Source: Alterinioella nitratireducens (GTDB taxonomy: Bacteria > Pseudomonadota > Alphaproteobacteria > Rhodobacterales > Rhodobacteraceae). Taken from it: a DNA stretch of 64,000 nt. This document shows positions 53,368-63,952 of the stretch, in pieces; position 1 is the stretch's first letter, and each line of letters starts with the position of its first letter. Both the position numbers and the translations under genes were made by a program. The notes below the pieces were generated by a model. The model was not told where the DNA came from. It worked only from the letters and a program-made list of their open reading frames with translations, and ran no database searches. Where the stretch lies: NCBI RefSeq assembly GCF_013155465.1, contig NZ_JABJVX010000007.1, positions 1 through 64,000 of the forward strand, written 5' to 3'.

Positions 53368-54288
53368 ATGCTGGAACTTGGTGGAACCGAAAACACCGCC
53401 GCCGCCGACCTGATCAAGGACGCGACCGAAGAAACCTTCATGGCCGATGTGGTCGAGGCCAGCCGCGAGGTGCCGGTCATCGTCGATTTCTGGGCGCCCT
53501 GGTGCGGGCCCTGCAAGACGCTCGGGCCGCAATTGGAGGCCGCCGTGACCGCCGCCAAGGGCAAGGTCAGGATGGTCAAGCTGGACGTCGATGCCAACCC
53601 GCGACTGGCGCAGGCGCTGGCACAACAGGGGCTGCCGCTGCAATCCATCCCGACGGTCATCGCCTTCCATGAAGGCCGCCCGGTGGACATGTTCCAGGGC
53701 GCGGTCCCGCAATCCGAGGTGCAGGCTTTCGTGCAGAAAGCCGCAGCCCTTGCAGGGGATGGCGGACTTGCCGAAGCCGTAGAGGCCGCCGAGGCGATGC
53801 TGGAGGAAGGTGCCGCCGTCGATGCCGCGCAGACCTTCGCCGCCATCCTGGGCGAGGAGCCCGAGAATGCCGCCGCCTATGGCGGTCTCATCCGCGCCCA
53901 TCTGGCGATGGATGAGGTCGACCAGGCCGAGGGGCTACTGGCCTCGGTGCCCGATGCGATCAAGTCCGCAGGCGAGATCGAGGCCGCCCGCGCGCAGCTG
54001 GACCTGATGCGCCAGGCCGCCGATGCCGGCCCGCTGGCCGAGCTTTCCGCCGCGGTCGAGGCCAATCCCGACGATCACCAGGCGCGGTTCGACTATGCCA
54101 AGGCGCTGCATGCCAATGGGAAGGTGGAAGAGGCCGTCGATCAACTGCTGGACCTTTTCCGCCGGGATCGGGAATGGAATGATGGGGCCGCCAAGGCGCA
54201 GCTCTTCACGATATTCGACGCGCTCAAGCCGAATGATCCTGTTGCGCAGAAGGGGCGGCGCAAGCTCAGCTCGATGATATTTGCCTGA
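53368..54288 (+). CDS. Thioredoxin-TPR protein, CnoX/YbbN-like chaperedoxin
   Basis: The 306-residue protein has an N-terminal thioredoxin domain (about residues 20-125) with WAPWCGPCKTLGP and cis-Pro in SIPTVIAFHEG, then tetratricopeptide-like helices (about 130-300), including MLEEGAAVDAAQTFAAILG and NPDDHQARFDYAKALHANGK. This is the layout of CnoX, which protects aggregation-prone proteins from oxidation and hands them to GroEL. Unlike E. coli CnoX (SxxC) it keeps a full CxxC, so it should be redox-active. Confidence 0.9.
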   Translation: MLELGGTENTAAADLIKDATEETFMADVVEASREVPVIVDFWAPWCGPCKTLGPQLEAAVTAAKGKVRMVKLDVDANPRLAQALAQQGLPLQSIPTVIAFHEGRPVDMFQGAVPQSEVQAFVQKAAALAGDGGLAEAVEAAEAMLEEGAAVDAAQTFAAILGEEPENAAAYGGLIRAHLAMDEVDQAEGLLASVPDAIKSAGEIEAARAQLDLMRQAADAGPLAELSAAVEANPDDHQARFDYAKALHANGKVEEAVDQLLDLFRRDREWNDGAAKAQLFTIFDALKPNDPVAQKGRRKLSSMIFA

Positions 54289-54315
54289 CGGGGTGCGCCC
54301 GCTACATAGTAGGTC

Positions 54316-54942
54316 ATGATGTCCCGCGCCGATCTACCCGCAACGATCCCGATCTTTCCGCTGCCCGGCGCGTTGCTGCTGCCGCGTGCGCGCCTGCCGC
54401 TGCACATTTTCGAGCCGCGCTACCTGGCGATGCTGGATGACACGTTGAAAACCGATCACCGGCTGATCGGAATGGTGCAGCCGATGGAAAACCGGTTGCA
54501 CGATATCGGCTGCGCCGGGCGGCTGACGCAGTTCTCCGAGACCGAGGACGGGCGCTACATGATCACGCTCGGCGGCGTCTCGCGGTTCCGCATCCTGCGC
54601 GAGGTCGGTGGCTTCACGCCCTATATCAAGGCCGACGTCCGGTGGGATGGGTTCGAGCGTGACCTCGAGGACGAGGAGACCGACCCCGGCTTCGACCGGC
54701 AAACCTTCCTGACCCTGCTGTCGCGCTACTTCACCGCCGCGGGGCTTTCGACCGATTGGGAGTCGCTCAAGGACGCCGATGACGAGTTGCTGATCAACTC
54801 GCTCTCGATGCTCTGCCCCTTCGAGGTCGAGGAAAAGCAGGCACTGCTGGAGGCCCCCCGCCTGAGCGACCGGCGCGAGACCATCGCCGCGCTGATGGAG
54901 TTCGCCTGCCGGGGCGGATCGGGCGACGAGGTGCTGCAATGA
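54316..54942 (+). CDS. LON substrate-binding-domain protein
   Basis: This 208-residue protein consists of a Lon N-domain only ([29 protein letters not shown]...). There is no AAA or protease part. Such stand-alone domains are common in proteobacteria, and the function is unknown; substrate binding is inferred from Lon. It overlaps the Trm112-like gene by four bases (ATGA), and both follow the chaperedoxin gene closely. Confidence 0.9.
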   Translation: MMSRADLPATIPIFPLPGALLLPRARLPLHIFEPRYLAMLDDTLKTDHRLIGMVQPMENRLHDIGCAGRLTQFSETEDGRYMITLGGVSRFRILREVGGFTPYIKADVRWDGFERDLEDEETDPGFDRQTFLTLLSRYFTAAGLSTDWESLKDADDELLINSLSMLCPFEVEEKQALLEAPRLSDRRETIAALMEFACRGGSGDEVLQ

Positions 54943-55118
54943 GCGAGACCGGGATCGACCGGAAGATGCTGGAGGCGCTGGTCTGCCCGGTCACGCAGGC
55001 CCCGCTGAGCTATGATGCCGACCGGCAGGAGCTGATCAGCCGCGCCGCGAGCCTTGCCTTTCCGATCCGCAATGGCATTCCGATCATGCTGGAGGAAGAG
55101 GCGCGGAAACTGGACTGA
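54939..55118 (+). CDS. Trm112-like mini-protein (YcaR/UPF0434 family)
   Basis: This 59-residue protein begins [20 protein letters not shown] and continues to [36 protein letters not shown]. The LVCP and the [10 protein letters not shown] segments are the signature of the YcaR/Trm112 family. Trm112 partners activate methyltransferases, but the bacterial role is unclear. Only the first Cys of the usual zinc-binding set is visible. It overlaps the LON-domain gene by four bases. Confidence 0.9.
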   Translation: MSETGIDRKMLEALVCPVTQAPLSYDADRQELISRAASLAFPIRNGIPIMLEEEARKLD

Positions 55119-55195
55119 TAACGGTGCAGGCTTGACGCGGCGCGGCGATCCGGGCGAGCTATCGGGCAGGATTTCAGAACCAGAGGATTGCCCCG

Positions 55196-55594
55196 ATGCT
55201 AGCCCGATTGCCGCTGCTGATCATACCGTTGATCTTGTATAATATCGTGATGTTCACCGGCCTTGGCGGCGCGGCGGGGTTTCAGGGCGCGCTGTTCACC
55301 TTGCCGATGATGTCGGGCGGAAGCTGGACCATGACCATCGCCGATCTGCTGGTGCTGGTCGCGCTCTTCATCCTGTTCATCGAGATCCTGAAATCGACGC
55401 GGACGGGCTCCAGTTCGGTGGTCGACCACATGCTGTCCACCCTGGTCTTCGTGCTTTTCCTGGTGGAGTTCCTGCTGGTCTCGGGTGCGTCCACGTCTGT
55501 GTTCTTCACGTTGATGGTGATTACGCTGATTGACGTGATGGCGGGGTTCTCGGTCTCGATCCGGGCCGCGGGGCGCGACATCACCATGAGTTGA
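55196..55594 (+). CDS. Four-helix membrane protein of unknown function
   Basis: The 132-residue product is mostly hydrophobic, with about four membrane segments (LARLPLLIIPLILYNIVMF, IADLLVLVALFILFIEIL, LSTLVFVLFLVEFLLVSG, SVFFTLMVITLIDVMAGF). It has short loops and no recognised motif. I have seen similar small proteins in related genomes without assigned function. It is not in an operon with a known gene; a weak ribosome site (AGAGGATTG) precedes the ATG. Confidence 0.75.
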   Translation: MLARLPLLIIPLILYNIVMFTGLGGAAGFQGALFTLPMMSGGSWTMTIADLLVLVALFILFIEILKSTRTGSSSVVDHMLSTLVFVLFLVEFLLVSGASTSVFFTLMVITLIDVMAGFSVSIRAAGRDITMS

Positions 55595-55598
55595 GGCG

Positions 55599-55673
55599 GG
55601 GGCAAAAGGCGTGACGCCTTTTACGCGGTTTCGAAACAGCGTGGACGGCTCATGTCGACGCGGCTTTTGCCCC
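55599..55673. terminator. Hairpin pair between convergent genes
   Basis: An 8-bp stem AAAAGGCG/CGCCTTTT (55604-55622, loop TGA) serves as a bidirectional terminator. An alternative long-range pair, GGGGCAAAAG with CTTTTGCCCC (55599-55608 with 55664-55673), shares the same A-tract, so two folds compete. Confidence 0.65.
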
Positions 55674-55679
55674 GATGGA

Positions 55680-56903
55680 TCACAACGTCCGCCCCTGCAT
55701 CAGGCGGGGCACATCGCCCTCCAGCCCCGCCGCCTCGCGGATGAAGCGACGGCGCAGGGCGGGCATCGCGTTGACCGCGCCCATGCCAAGATCGCGGCCA
55801 AGCCGGAGCAGCGGATTGTCGTTGGAAAAGAGCCGGTTGAACAGATCCGTGGCCGCCGACAGGCTGGCCGTGTCAAAGCGGCGCCAGCCCTGGTAGCGTT
55901 CCAGCACGTCGAAGGCGGCGAAATCCTCGCCCCGCCGCCTGGCATCCACCAGCACCTCCGCCAGCGCCGCGACATCCCGCAGCCCCAGGTTCAGGCCCTG
56001 CCCCGCGATGGGGTGCACCCCATGCGCCGCGTCGCCGATGAGGGCGAGGCGCGTATCCACGAACTTCTCGGCGATGGTCAGGTTCAGAGGATAGGAGAAC
56101 CGCTTTCCGGCCAGCGAAATCTGCCCAAGGAAATCGCCGAAGCGGGGGCGCAGCACGTCCAGATACGCGGCGTCGTCCAGTGCTTCGATCTCGGTGGCGC
56201 GGGCGGTGGTTTCACTCCAGACGATGGAAGAGCGGTTGCCGGGCAGGGGCAGGATCGCCAGCGGCCCCGCGGGCATGAAGAACTGATGCGCGATGCCGTG
56301 ATGCGGTTTCTCATGCGCCAATGAACAGACCAGCGCGGTCTGCCCGTAATCCCACCCCTGCCGCTTGATCCCGGCGCGCTCCGCCACGCCCGAACGTCGG
56401 CCATCGGCGCCGACCAGCAGCCGCCCGGTCAGCACTTCGCCGGTCTCCAGCGTCACCGTGGCGGGGCCCTCGGTGCTCTGATGGACAACCCGCGCGCCGG
56501 GCATGTGGGTGATCAGCGGCTCGGCCTCCATCCGGGCCAGCAGCGCCTGACGCAGGAACCGGTCCTCAAGCATGTGGCCCATCGGGCCTTCCTCGATCTC
56601 GGCATGGTCGAAATGCAGGAAGAAGGGGGCAGGCCCCTCGCCCGCGCGCCCGTCGCTGGCCTTGATCTCCAGCATCGGCTGCGCGTTATCCGACAGCCCC
56701 TCCCACAGCCCCAGGGCACGCAGCATCCGAACCGAGGCCAGCGCCAGCGCGTAGGACCGCCCGTCGAACGTATCGGCGTCACGGGCCTCAGAGGGCAGCG
56801 CGTCGATCACCACGCTGCTTATCCCTGCGCTGGCCAGGGCGATGGCCAGGCATGGCCCGTTCAGCCCGCCGCCGACAATCAGGATATCCGTCTTTACCGT
56901 CAT
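55680..56903 (-). CDS. UbiH/UbiF-family FAD monooxygenase
   Basis: The 407-residue flavoprotein starts with an FAD motif, TDILIVGGGLNGPCLAIALA, and has LLVGADGRRSGVAERAGI and LIGDAAHGVHPIAGQGLNLGLRDV, the classical aromatic-hydroxylase signatures. The family hydroxylates the ubiquinone ring; which position is not clear from sequence. The ATG at 56903 is chosen; an ATG 12 codons earlier is possible. Upstream frame extends antisense through the amidase gene and is rejected. Confidence 0.88.
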   Translation of the reverse strand: MTVKTDILIVGGGLNGPCLAIALASAGISSVVIDALPSEARDADTFDGRSYALALASVRMLRALGLWEGLSDNAQPMLEIKASDGRAGEGPAPFFLHFDHAEIEEGPMGHMLEDRFLRQALLARMEAEPLITHMPGARVVHQSTEGPATVTLETGEVLTGRLLVGADGRRSGVAERAGIKRQGWDYGQTALVCSLAHEKPHHGIAHQFFMPAGPLAILPLPGNRSSIVWSETTARATEIEALDDAAYLDVLRPRFGDFLGQISLAGKRFSYPLNLTIAEKFVDTRLALIGDAAHGVHPIAGQGLNLGLRDVAALAEVLVDARRRGEDFAAFDVLERYQGWRRFDTASLSAATDLFNRLFSNDNPLLRLGRDLGMGAVNAMPALRRRFIREAAGLEGDVPRLMQGRTL

Positions 56904-56996
56904 GCCCTGCAATATGGCCGCTTGGCCGGGATTGTCCATTGCAAGAGGGGCGAGTAGCGTGCCCCGCGACAAGATGGCGGATGAGGGCACAGGGAC

Positions 56997-58325
56997 ATGC
57001 GGGACGATTGGCAGAGCCTCGGGGCGGCAGAGCTTGGCCGGGCGATTGGCGCGGGCGAGGTGGACCCGGTGGAGGTGACGGAAGGCTATCTTGCGGCCAT
57101 CAAGGGCCATGAGTTCCGCGACCGGATCTACTCCGCCGTGACCGCCGACCGCGCCCGCGTCGAGGCCGAGGCCGCGTCGAAACGCGCCAAACAGGGCGCA
57201 AGGCTTGGCCTGCTGGACGGGGTGCCGATCAGCTGGAAGGATCTTTTCGACAGCGCTGGCGTGGCAACGGAATCGGGCACGAAACTGCTGGAGGGTCGGG
57301 TGCCGGACGCCGATGCCGAGGTGCTGGCGCGCGCGACGCGGGCGGGGCTGATCTGCCTCGGCAAGACGCATATGAGCGAATTCGCCTTCTCGGGTCTCGG
57401 CCTCAACCCCTGCACGCAGACCCCGCCCAATATCCACAACCCCAAACTGGTGCCGGGCGGCTCGTCCTCGGGGGCTGCGGCCTCCATCGCCTGGGGGCTG
57501 GCGGCGGCGGCGATCGGCTCGGATACCGGCGGATCGGTGCGCATCCCGGCGGCGTTCAACGATCTGGTGGGGCTCAAGACCACGTCCGGGCGGCTCAGCC
57601 TCAAGGGGGTGGTGCCGCTCTGCGACCGCTTCGACACGGTCGGCCCGCTGGCCCGCACGGTCGAGGATTGCGCCGAATTGCTGGCGGTGCTGGAAGACGG
57701 CAAAGCCACCGATCTTCGCGGCGCGACCCTGCAAGGCGCGCGGTTCCTTGTGCTCACCACCTATGCCGACGACGCGCGTGAGGAACCGGCGGCGGGCTTC
57801 GCCCATGCGCTGGACCGGCTGGCGCAGACGGGCGCGAAGATCACCCGCGGCACTGTCGAGGGTATCGAAGAGGCGATGGACATGTCGCCGATCCTCTTCA
57901 CCTCCGAGGCCTACGGCATCTGGAAAGACGTGATCGAGGCCGCGCCGGAAAAGATGTTCGGCCGCATCCTGGACCGGTTCCGGCAGGGCGCGCAGTTCTC
58001 GGCCCCCGACTATATCGCGGCCTGGCGGCGGCTGGAGGTTCTGCGCGCAAGCTGGCAGGCCCAGGTGGCGGAATATGACGCGGTGCTGCTGCCGACCGCC
58101 CCCATCCTGCCGCCCGAGATCGACCGGCTGATGACCGATGACGATTATTACGTCACCGAAAACCTGCTGACCCTGCGCAACACGCGGGTGGGTAACCTGA
58201 TGGGTCTGGCGGGCCTGTCGCTTCCGACCGGCATCCCGGGCACCGGCATCATGGCGCTTGGCCGTCCGATGGGCGAGGATCACCTGCTGCGTGTCGGCGC
58301 GGCGATGGAGGCGGCCTTGGCCTGA
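56997..58325 (+). CDS. Amidase (amidase signature family)
   Basis: This 442-residue amidase has the Ser-cisSer-Lys triad: Lys in PISWKDLFDSAGV (near 81), the Gly/Ser-rich LVPGGSSSGAAAS (near 157), and the nucleophile in GSDTGGSVRIPAAF (near 180). GatA is a member of the same family, but no gatB or gatC is adjacent, so a stand-alone amidase is more likely. The substrate is unknown. It is divergent from the UbiH-like gene. Confidence 0.9.
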   Translation: MRDDWQSLGAAELGRAIGAGEVDPVEVTEGYLAAIKGHEFRDRIYSAVTADRARVEAEAASKRAKQGARLGLLDGVPISWKDLFDSAGVATESGTKLLEGRVPDADAEVLARATRAGLICLGKTHMSEFAFSGLGLNPCTQTPPNIHNPKLVPGGSSSGAAASIAWGLAAAAIGSDTGGSVRIPAAFNDLVGLKTTSGRLSLKGVVPLCDRFDTVGPLARTVEDCAELLAVLEDGKATDLRGATLQGARFLVLTTYADDAREEPAAGFAHALDRLAQTGAKITRGTVEGIEEAMDMSPILFTSEAYGIWKDVIEAAPEKMFGRILDRFRQGAQFSAPDYIAAWRRLEVLRASWQAQVAEYDAVLLPTAPILPPEIDRLMTDDDYYVTENLLTLRNTRVGNLMGLAGLSLPTGIPGTGIMALGRPMGEDHLLRVGAAMEAALA

Positions 58326-58443
58326 AGGACACAGGCCACTGACCGAATTGCCAAATCCGCGCGCGTTTTTCTGGACCCGACAGGACTTGCACGGTAGCTT
58401 GCGGTCATAACAGGGCGATAAACGATCCTGACCTGAGGCAGAC

Positions 58444-59622
58444 ATGACCTTCCCAGAGCGGTTTTCGGACCTGCCAGAATACGCGTTTCCGCGATTGCGG
58501 AGCTTGCTCGATTCCCACACACCGGGGGCCGAGCCGATTGTCATGACCATCGGCGAGCCGCAGCACGCGATCCCCGATTGGGTGCCCGACGTGATCGCGG
58601 AAAACACCGCGCTTTTCGGGAAATACCCCCCGAACGAGGGCACACCGGCCTTGCGTGAGGCCGTCGCCGGATGGGTGCAGCGCCGCTATGGCGTCACGAT
58701 CGACCCCGCCCGGCAGATACTGCCCCTGAACGGCACGCGCGAAGGGCTGTTCAACGCCTGCATCGCGCTGTGTCCCGAAACGAAGAACGGCAAGCAGCCC
58801 GTGGTGCTGACCCCGAACCCGTTCTACCAGGTCTATGCCGTGGCGGCGTTGGCAGTGGGGGCCGAGCCGGTCTTTGTCCCCGCGACCGACGCCACCGGCA
58901 ACCTGCCCGATTACGCCAGCCTGCCCGAGGATGTCTTGAACCGCGTGGCCGTGGCCTATATCTGCTCGCCCGCCAATCCGCAGGGCGCGGTGGCCAGCCC
59001 CGATTACTGGGCCGAGCTGATCGGGTTGGCCGAAAAGTATGATTTCCAGATCTTCTCGGACGAATGCTATTCCGAGATCTACCGCGACACGGCCCCGACC
59101 GGGGCGCTGGAGATGGCCGCGCGTCTGGGGGCGGACCCCGAACGGGTGGTGCTGTTCAACTCGCTGTCCAAGCGGTCGAACCTGGCGGGCTTGCGGTCGG
59201 GCATTGCCGTGGGCGGGCCGAAATCGGTGGCCCGATTGCAGCAGTTGCGCAACTATGCGGGCGCGCCGCTGCCGGGGCCGTTGCAGGCCGTGGCCGCGCG
59301 GGCCTGGGGCGATGAGGATCATGTGATCGCCAACCGGGCGCTCTACCAGGAAAAGTATCGCGTGGCCGATGACATCCTAGGATCGGTGCAAGGCTACAGA
59401 TCGCCCGAGGCGGGGTTCTTCCTGTGGCTGCCGGTCGATGACGCGGAAGCGGCGACACTGAAACTCTGGCGCGAGGTGGGGGTGCGGGTGCTGCCCGGCC
59501 ACTACCTGGCGCGCGAAGTTAACGGAACCACCCCCGGCGCGGACCGTATCCGCGTCGCGATGGTGGCGGAAAAAAACGAGATGGCGGCGGGGCTGATCAA
59601 GCTGCGCGATGCCCTCTATTGA
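58444..59622 (+). CDS. Class I/II aminotransferase, DapC-like
   Basis: The 392-residue PLP aminotransferase has NGTREGLFNAC near 98, SPANPQGAVAS, SDECYSEIYRD, and the PLP lysine in FNSLSKRSNLAGLRSG near 240. In this group such genes are often annotated dapC (N-succinyldiaminopimelate aminotransferase), and the match with the ending AMVAEKNEMAAGLIKL fits. It immediately precedes ftsK. A different amino-acid aminotransferase cannot be excluded. Confidence 0.85.
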   Translation: MTFPERFSDLPEYAFPRLRSLLDSHTPGAEPIVMTIGEPQHAIPDWVPDVIAENTALFGKYPPNEGTPALREAVAGWVQRRYGVTIDPARQILPLNGTREGLFNACIALCPETKNGKQPVVLTPNPFYQVYAVAALAVGAEPVFVPATDATGNLPDYASLPEDVLNRVAVAYICSPANPQGAVASPDYWAELIGLAEKYDFQIFSDECYSEIYRDTAPTGALEMAARLGADPERVVLFNSLSKRSNLAGLRSGIAVGGPKSVARLQQLRNYAGAPLPGPLQAVAARAWGDEDHVIANRALYQEKYRVADDILGSVQGYRSPEAGFFLWLPVDDAEAATLKLWREVGVRVLPGHYLAREVNGTTPGADRIRVAMVAEKNEMAAGLIKLRDALY

Positions 59623-59640
59623 TGGTGAGGTGACGGGACA

Positions 59641-62508
59641 ATGGCGTATCAGACCAGACAGAGGGATCCTCTGCTCGACAGCAACATGCGCGCGGCGCTG
59701 GAAAAGCGCGGGCGCGAGGGGGCGGGGATCGTCCTGATCCTGTTCGGGCTGGCGCTGTTCCTGATGCTGGTCTCATACGTGCCGGATGACCCGAACTGGT
59801 GGGCCGCGACCGATGCGGTGCCGGAAAACCTGCTTGGCCGCTTCGGCGCCTCGATGTCGGCGATCATGATGCTGATCGTCGGGTGGGGGGCCTATTTCCT
59901 CGCCTTCGGATTGATTGTCTGGGGCGTGCGTCTGGCGGCCCATATCGGCGTAGACCGATCGGTGTCGCGCATCATTTTCCTGCCCATCCCCGTGGCGATT
60001 GCCGCAATCTACGCCGCGACGCATCAGCCGCCGGCGACCTGGGGCCAGAGCTATGGGTTGGGGGGGCTCTTCGGCGACACGATCCTTGGCGCGCTTCTGA
60101 ACGTGATGCCGCTGGCGGCGGCGGCGGGGCTGAAACTCCTGGCCGCGCTCAGCTTTTTCGGATTGCTGTTCCTGGGTCTCTTCGTGCTCGGCTTCAACAA
60201 GGCCGAGGTGAAGAAGGGCCTGCGCTTCATGCTTCTGGGACTGGTCGCCACCATCGGCTGGATCGGGACGCTCTTCGGTCAGGCGGGCCGCGGGGCGGGG
60301 CACGCCGCGATGGAGATGCGCGCGCGCCGCCAGATGCGCAGCCGTGCCCGTGCCGAGGCGGAGGCCATGATCGAGGAGGATTTCGCGGTCGAGGAGATCG
60401 ACGTGGCGCAGGCCGAGGGGCGCCCGCGGGGCAGCCTCCTGGACCGGATGCCGATCCTGCGCCGCGACCGCGCGCCCGAACCCGAGCCGGAACTGGTCGA
60501 GCCCGCCCCCGTCGCGCCGCGCCACATTGAAGCCCCGTCCGATGACCGCATCCGCGAGAAGATCGCCGATGTGATCAAGTCCCGCGTACGCCGCCCTGCC
60601 GATGCCGAGCCCCCGCAGGAAAAGCCGCGCTCGGCCGTTTCCGCCGCCGTCGAGGCGCGTCGGGCAAATCACCTGTCGGCGCGGGTGGAGACACCCCACA
60701 CCGCCGGTTTGCGGATGGAGCCGCCCCTGACCGCCGCGCATCAGCGCAAGGTCGAGGAACAGGCCGAACGGGTCATGTCGCATTACGAGGATGTCACCCT
60801 TGCGCTGGAACCCGAGGCGCCGGTTGAATCGATCCCCCTGCCGCATTCCGAGCGCACCGCCGCGCATGCGGCCCCCTCGATCCCGGTGGCCGAGCCCAAG
60901 CGCGTCGTGCAGCACATCCAGCGCCGCAGCCTGCCGCAATCGCGCAGCGCGCGCGCCGAGGCGCAGCCGACCCTGCCGCTGGAAGACAAACCGCAGCTGG
61001 AGTATGAATTCCCGCCGCTGTCGCTGCTCAGCAACCCGGCCGAGATCACCCGCCATCACCTCAGCGACGAGGCGCTGGAGGAAAACGCCCGGATGCTTGA
61101 AAACGTGCTGGACGATTACGGCGTCAAGGGCGAGATCGTCAGCGTCCGCCCCGGCCCCGTCGTCACCATGTATGAACTGGAACCGGCCCCCGGCCTCAAG
61201 GCCAGCCGGGTGATCGGCCTGGCTGACGATATCGCGCGGTCGATGTCGGCGCTATCGGCGCGTGTTTCGACCGTGCCGGGGCGCTCGGTCATTGGTATCG
61301 AACTGCCCAATGCGCAGCGCGAAAAGGTGGTCCTGCGCGAGATCCTGGCAGGCCGCGATTTCGGCGACGGCACGCATAAGCTGCCGCTGGCGCTTGGCAA
61401 GGATATCGGCGGCGATCCCATCGTGGCGAATCTGGCCAAGATGCCCCATCTTCTGATCGCTGGCACCACCGGCTCGGGCAAGTCCGTGGCGATCAACACC
61501 ATGATCCTGAGCCTTCTCTACAAGCTCAGCCCCGAAGATTGCCGGATGATCATGATCGACCCCAAGATGCTGGAACTTTCCGTCTATGACGGCATTCCGC
61601 ACCTCCTGTCCCCCGTCGTGACCGACCCGAAAAAGGCGGTTGTTGCCCTGAAATGGGTCGTGGGCGAGATGGAGGAGCGCTATCGCAAGATGTCCAAGAT
61701 GGGCGTGCGTAATATCGACGGCTACAATTCGCGCGTTGCCGATGCCGTGCGCAAGGGCGAGATGTTCAGCCGCACGGTGCAGACCGGTTTCGACGACGAA
61801 ACCGGCGAACCGGTCTTCGAGACCGAGGAGTTCGCGCCCGAGAAAATGCCCTTCATCGTCGTCATCGTCGATGAGATGGCCGACCTGATGATGGTCGCGG
61901 GCAAAGAGATCGAGGCCTGCATCCAGCGCCTGGCGCAGATGGCACGCGCGAGCGGTATCCACCTTGTCATGGCCACGCAGCGCCCCTCGGTCGATGTGAT
62001 CACCGGCACGATCAAGGCCAACTTCCCGACCCGGATCAGCTTCCACGTCACGTCCAAGATCGACAGCCGGACCATCCTGGGCGAACAGGGGGCCGAGCAG
62101 CTTCTGGGCATGGGCGACATGCTGTTCATGGCCGGCGGTTCCAGGATCACCCGCGTCCACGGGCCGTTTGTCAGCGACGAGGAGGTTGAGGAGATCGTCA
62201 GCCACCTCAAGAGCTTCGGACCCCCCGATTACGCGGCAAGCGTGCTGGACGGCCCCGATGACGAGCGCGAGGGCGATATCGACGCGGTTCTTGGCCTTGG
62301 CGGCAACACCAATTCCGAGGATGCGCTCTATGATCAGGCCGTCGCCATCGTGATCAAGGATCGCAAATGCTCCACCTCCTATATCCAGCGCAAGCTGGCC
62401 ATCGGCTATAACAAGGCCGCGCGGCTGGTCGAGCAGATGGAGGACCAGGGGCTGATCTCAAGCGCCAACCATGTCGGCAAGCGCGAGGTTCTGGTGCCTG
62501 AGCAATAA
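59641..62508 (+). CDS. ftsK: DNA translocase FtsK
   Basis: This 955-residue protein has four N-terminal membrane helices (within about 25-205), a Pro/Glu/Arg-rich linker, and the AAA motor with Walker A in [18 protein letters not shown] near 610 and Walker [18 protein letters not shown]-terminal gamma domain (about 890-955, with [22 protein letters not shown]) recognises KOPS. It pumps chromosome ends toward dif during division. It lies 18 bases after the aminotransferase gene. Confidence 0.97.
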   Translation: MAYQTRQRDPLLDSNMRAALEKRGREGAGIVLILFGLALFLMLVSYVPDDPNWWAATDAVPENLLGRFGASMSAIMMLIVGWGAYFLAFGLIVWGVRLAAHIGVDRSVSRIIFLPIPVAIAAIYAATHQPPATWGQSYGLGGLFGDTILGALLNVMPLAAAAGLKLLAALSFFGLLFLGLFVLGFNKAEVKKGLRFMLLGLVATIGWIGTLFGQAGRGAGHAAMEMRARRQMRSRARAEAEAMIEEDFAVEEIDVAQAEGRPRGSLLDRMPILRRDRAPEPEPELVEPAPVAPRHIEAPSDDRIREKIADVIKSRVRRPADAEPPQEKPRSAVSAAVEARRANHLSARVETPHTAGLRMEPPLTAAHQRKVEEQAERVMSHYEDVTLALEPEAPVESIPLPHSERTAAHAAPSIPVAEPKRVVQHIQRRSLPQSRSARAEAQPTLPLEDKPQLEYEFPPLSLLSNPAEITRHHLSDEALEENARMLENVLDDYGVKGEIVSVRPGPVVTMYELEPAPGLKASRVIGLADDIARSMSALSARVSTVPGRSVIGIELPNAQREKVVLREILAGRDFGDGTHKLPLALGKDIGGDPIVANLAKMPHLLIAGTTGSGKSVAINTMILSLLYKLSPEDCRMIMIDPKMLELSVYDGIPHLLSPVVTDPKKAVVALKWVVGEMEERYRKMSKMGVRNIDGYNSRVADAVRKGEMFSRTVQTGFDDETGEPVFETEEFAPEKMPFIVVIVDEMADLMMVAGKEIEACIQRLAQMARASGIHLVMATQRPSVDVITGTIKANFPTRISFHVTSKIDSRTILGEQGAEQLLGMGDMLFMAGGSRITRVHGPFVSDEEVEEIVSHLKSFGPPDYAASVLDGPDDEREGDIDAVLGLGGNTNSEDALYDQAVAIVIKDRKCSTSYIQRKLAIGYNKAARLVEQMEDQGLISSANHVGKREVLVPEQ

Positions 62509-62567
62509 TGCGCCGGATGGCGCTTGCGTGAGGTGCAAACCGGGATTTCCGTGCTTAGATACAGGTC

Positions 62568-63170
62568 ATGAAACAGATCATCCTTGCCGCGGCCCTGTCT
62601 GCCGCCACCGCCCTTCCCGCCCTCGCCGAACGCATCCCGCTGTCGGACCTGTCGAGCTATATCAACGGGATCCGCCGTGCCCAAGCCGAGTTCACCCAGA
62701 TCAGCGACGATGGTGCGATCGCCACCGGAACGCTCTACATGCACCGGCCTGGCCGGATGCGGTTCGAATATGCGGGGGATGAGCAGTTGCTGGTGATCGC
62801 AGGCGGCGGGCAGGTGGCAATCTTCGATGGCCGCGCCAACACCGCGCCCGAGCAATACCCGCTGCGCCGGACGCCGCTGAACCTGATCCTGGCGCGGAAT
62901 GTGGACCTCAGCCGGTCGGGCATGATCATCGCGCATGAAGATGACGGCACCTCGACCCGCGTTGTGGCGCAAGACCCCGACGACCCCGAAATCGGCCAGA
63001 TCGAGATGGTCTTCACCGATGACCCGATCGAGCTGCGCCAGTGGATCATCACCGACGCCAACGGCTATGAGACAACGGTGATCCTGGGCGACATGCAGGA
63101 GGGGATCTCGACCCCCTCGCGTTATTTCAACATCCCCGCCGAGATGCGGGCGCGGGGCCTGAGCGAGTAG
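62568..63170 (+). CDS. lolA: Outer-membrane lipoprotein carrier LolA
   Basis: The 200-residue periplasmic chaperone has a signal peptide (QIILAAALSAATALPALAE) and the LolA fold, with RAQAEFTQISDDGAIATGTLYM and RPGRMRFEYAGDEQLLVIAGG. It carries outer-membrane lipoproteins from the inner membrane. In alphaproteobacteria it usually follows ftsK, as here, which supports the call. Confidence 0.93.
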   Translation: MKQIILAAALSAATALPALAERIPLSDLSSYINGIRRAQAEFTQISDDGAIATGTLYMHRPGRMRFEYAGDEQLLVIAGGGQVAIFDGRANTAPEQYPLRRTPLNLILARNVDLSRSGMIIAHEDDGTSTRVVAQDPDDPEIGQIEMVFTDDPIELRQWIITDANGYETTVILGDMQEGISTPSRYFNIPAEMRARGLSE

Positions 63171-63175
63171 GACGC

Positions 63176-63754
63176 CTACCGCGTGCAGGTTGCCAGTTGC
63201 AGCCGGTAGGTCTCGGCCCGATCCTCGACACGGTCGGCAACGCGCAGAAGCCACGGCTTGGCGTTATAGCTGCCGCGCCGGAACCCGGCATGCCCTTCAT
63301 GATAGGCCAGGTACTGGTTCCGCGCGTCGGTCAGCGGGACGCCGTTCCGCTCTACCGTGAGGTTCATGTACCAGCCGATGAAATCGCTGGCGTCGCGAAT
63401 ATTGGTGCGCCGGGCGCGGCGGTTGCCGGTGTCTTCGCGGTATTCGTCCCAGGTGCCATCCAGCGCCTGGGAATAGCCAAGCGCCGAGCTGAGCCGTCCC
63501 ATCGGGATCACCCCGATAGCATAGCGGTGCGGCGGGCGGGCGTCGCTTGCAAAGCGGCTCTCCTGTTGCATTGTCGCCATCTGAACGTGGACCGGCACGT
63601 CCCATCGCCGTTCCGTGCGCTGCATGGCGCGGTACAGATCGGGGCGTTCGCGGATCAACGCACAGGCGTTGTCCTGGTTGATGGGGGCGGGGGGCGTGCT
63701 ACCGCCGCAGGCCGAAAGGCCCAGCGCAAGCACGAGGAATATCGCGCGATTCAT
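63176..63754 (-). CDS. Lytic-transglycosylase-like lipoprotein
   Basis: This 192-residue protein has a lipobox (LVLALGLSACGGS, lipid Cys near 16) and an SLT-like domain with VHVQMATMQQESRF (a possible catalytic Glu) and GYSQALDGTWDEYR, SDFIGWYMNLTVERNG, YLAYHEGHAGFRRGSY. It should act in the periplasm, on peptidoglycan if active. It converges with lolA, 5 bases apart. The ATG at 63754 gives the lipoprotein signal; a longer frame upstream has none. Confidence 0.8.
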   Translation of the reverse strand: MNRAIFLVLALGLSACGGSTPPAPINQDNACALIRERPDLYRAMQRTERRWDVPVHVQMATMQQESRFASDARPPHRYAIGVIPMGRLSSALGYSQALDGTWDEYREDTGNRRARRTNIRDASDFIGWYMNLTVERNGVPLTDARNQYLAYHEGHAGFRRGSYNAKPWLLRVADRVEDRAETYRLQLATCTR

Positions 63755-63952
63755 GGATGTGGTTGCCTGCTCAAGGTTTTTTATTTGGGGCAGGTTAGCC
63801 GATTTTTCCGCGCGAGGGAACGGGTCAGGGGGCCGCAAGCGGCAAAACCGGCCTCAACCTGATCACAATCTGTTTCCCATCAAATTATTGCACATACATG
63901 GACAATCCGCCCCGGTAGGGGTTAGGACGAGGATCGGAAGGATGAAGGGCCG

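Noticed and set aside
56904-58643. Long N-terminal extension of the UbiH-like frame on the minus strand
   Set aside because: It is antisense to the amidase; the FAD motif starts right after the ATG at 56903.
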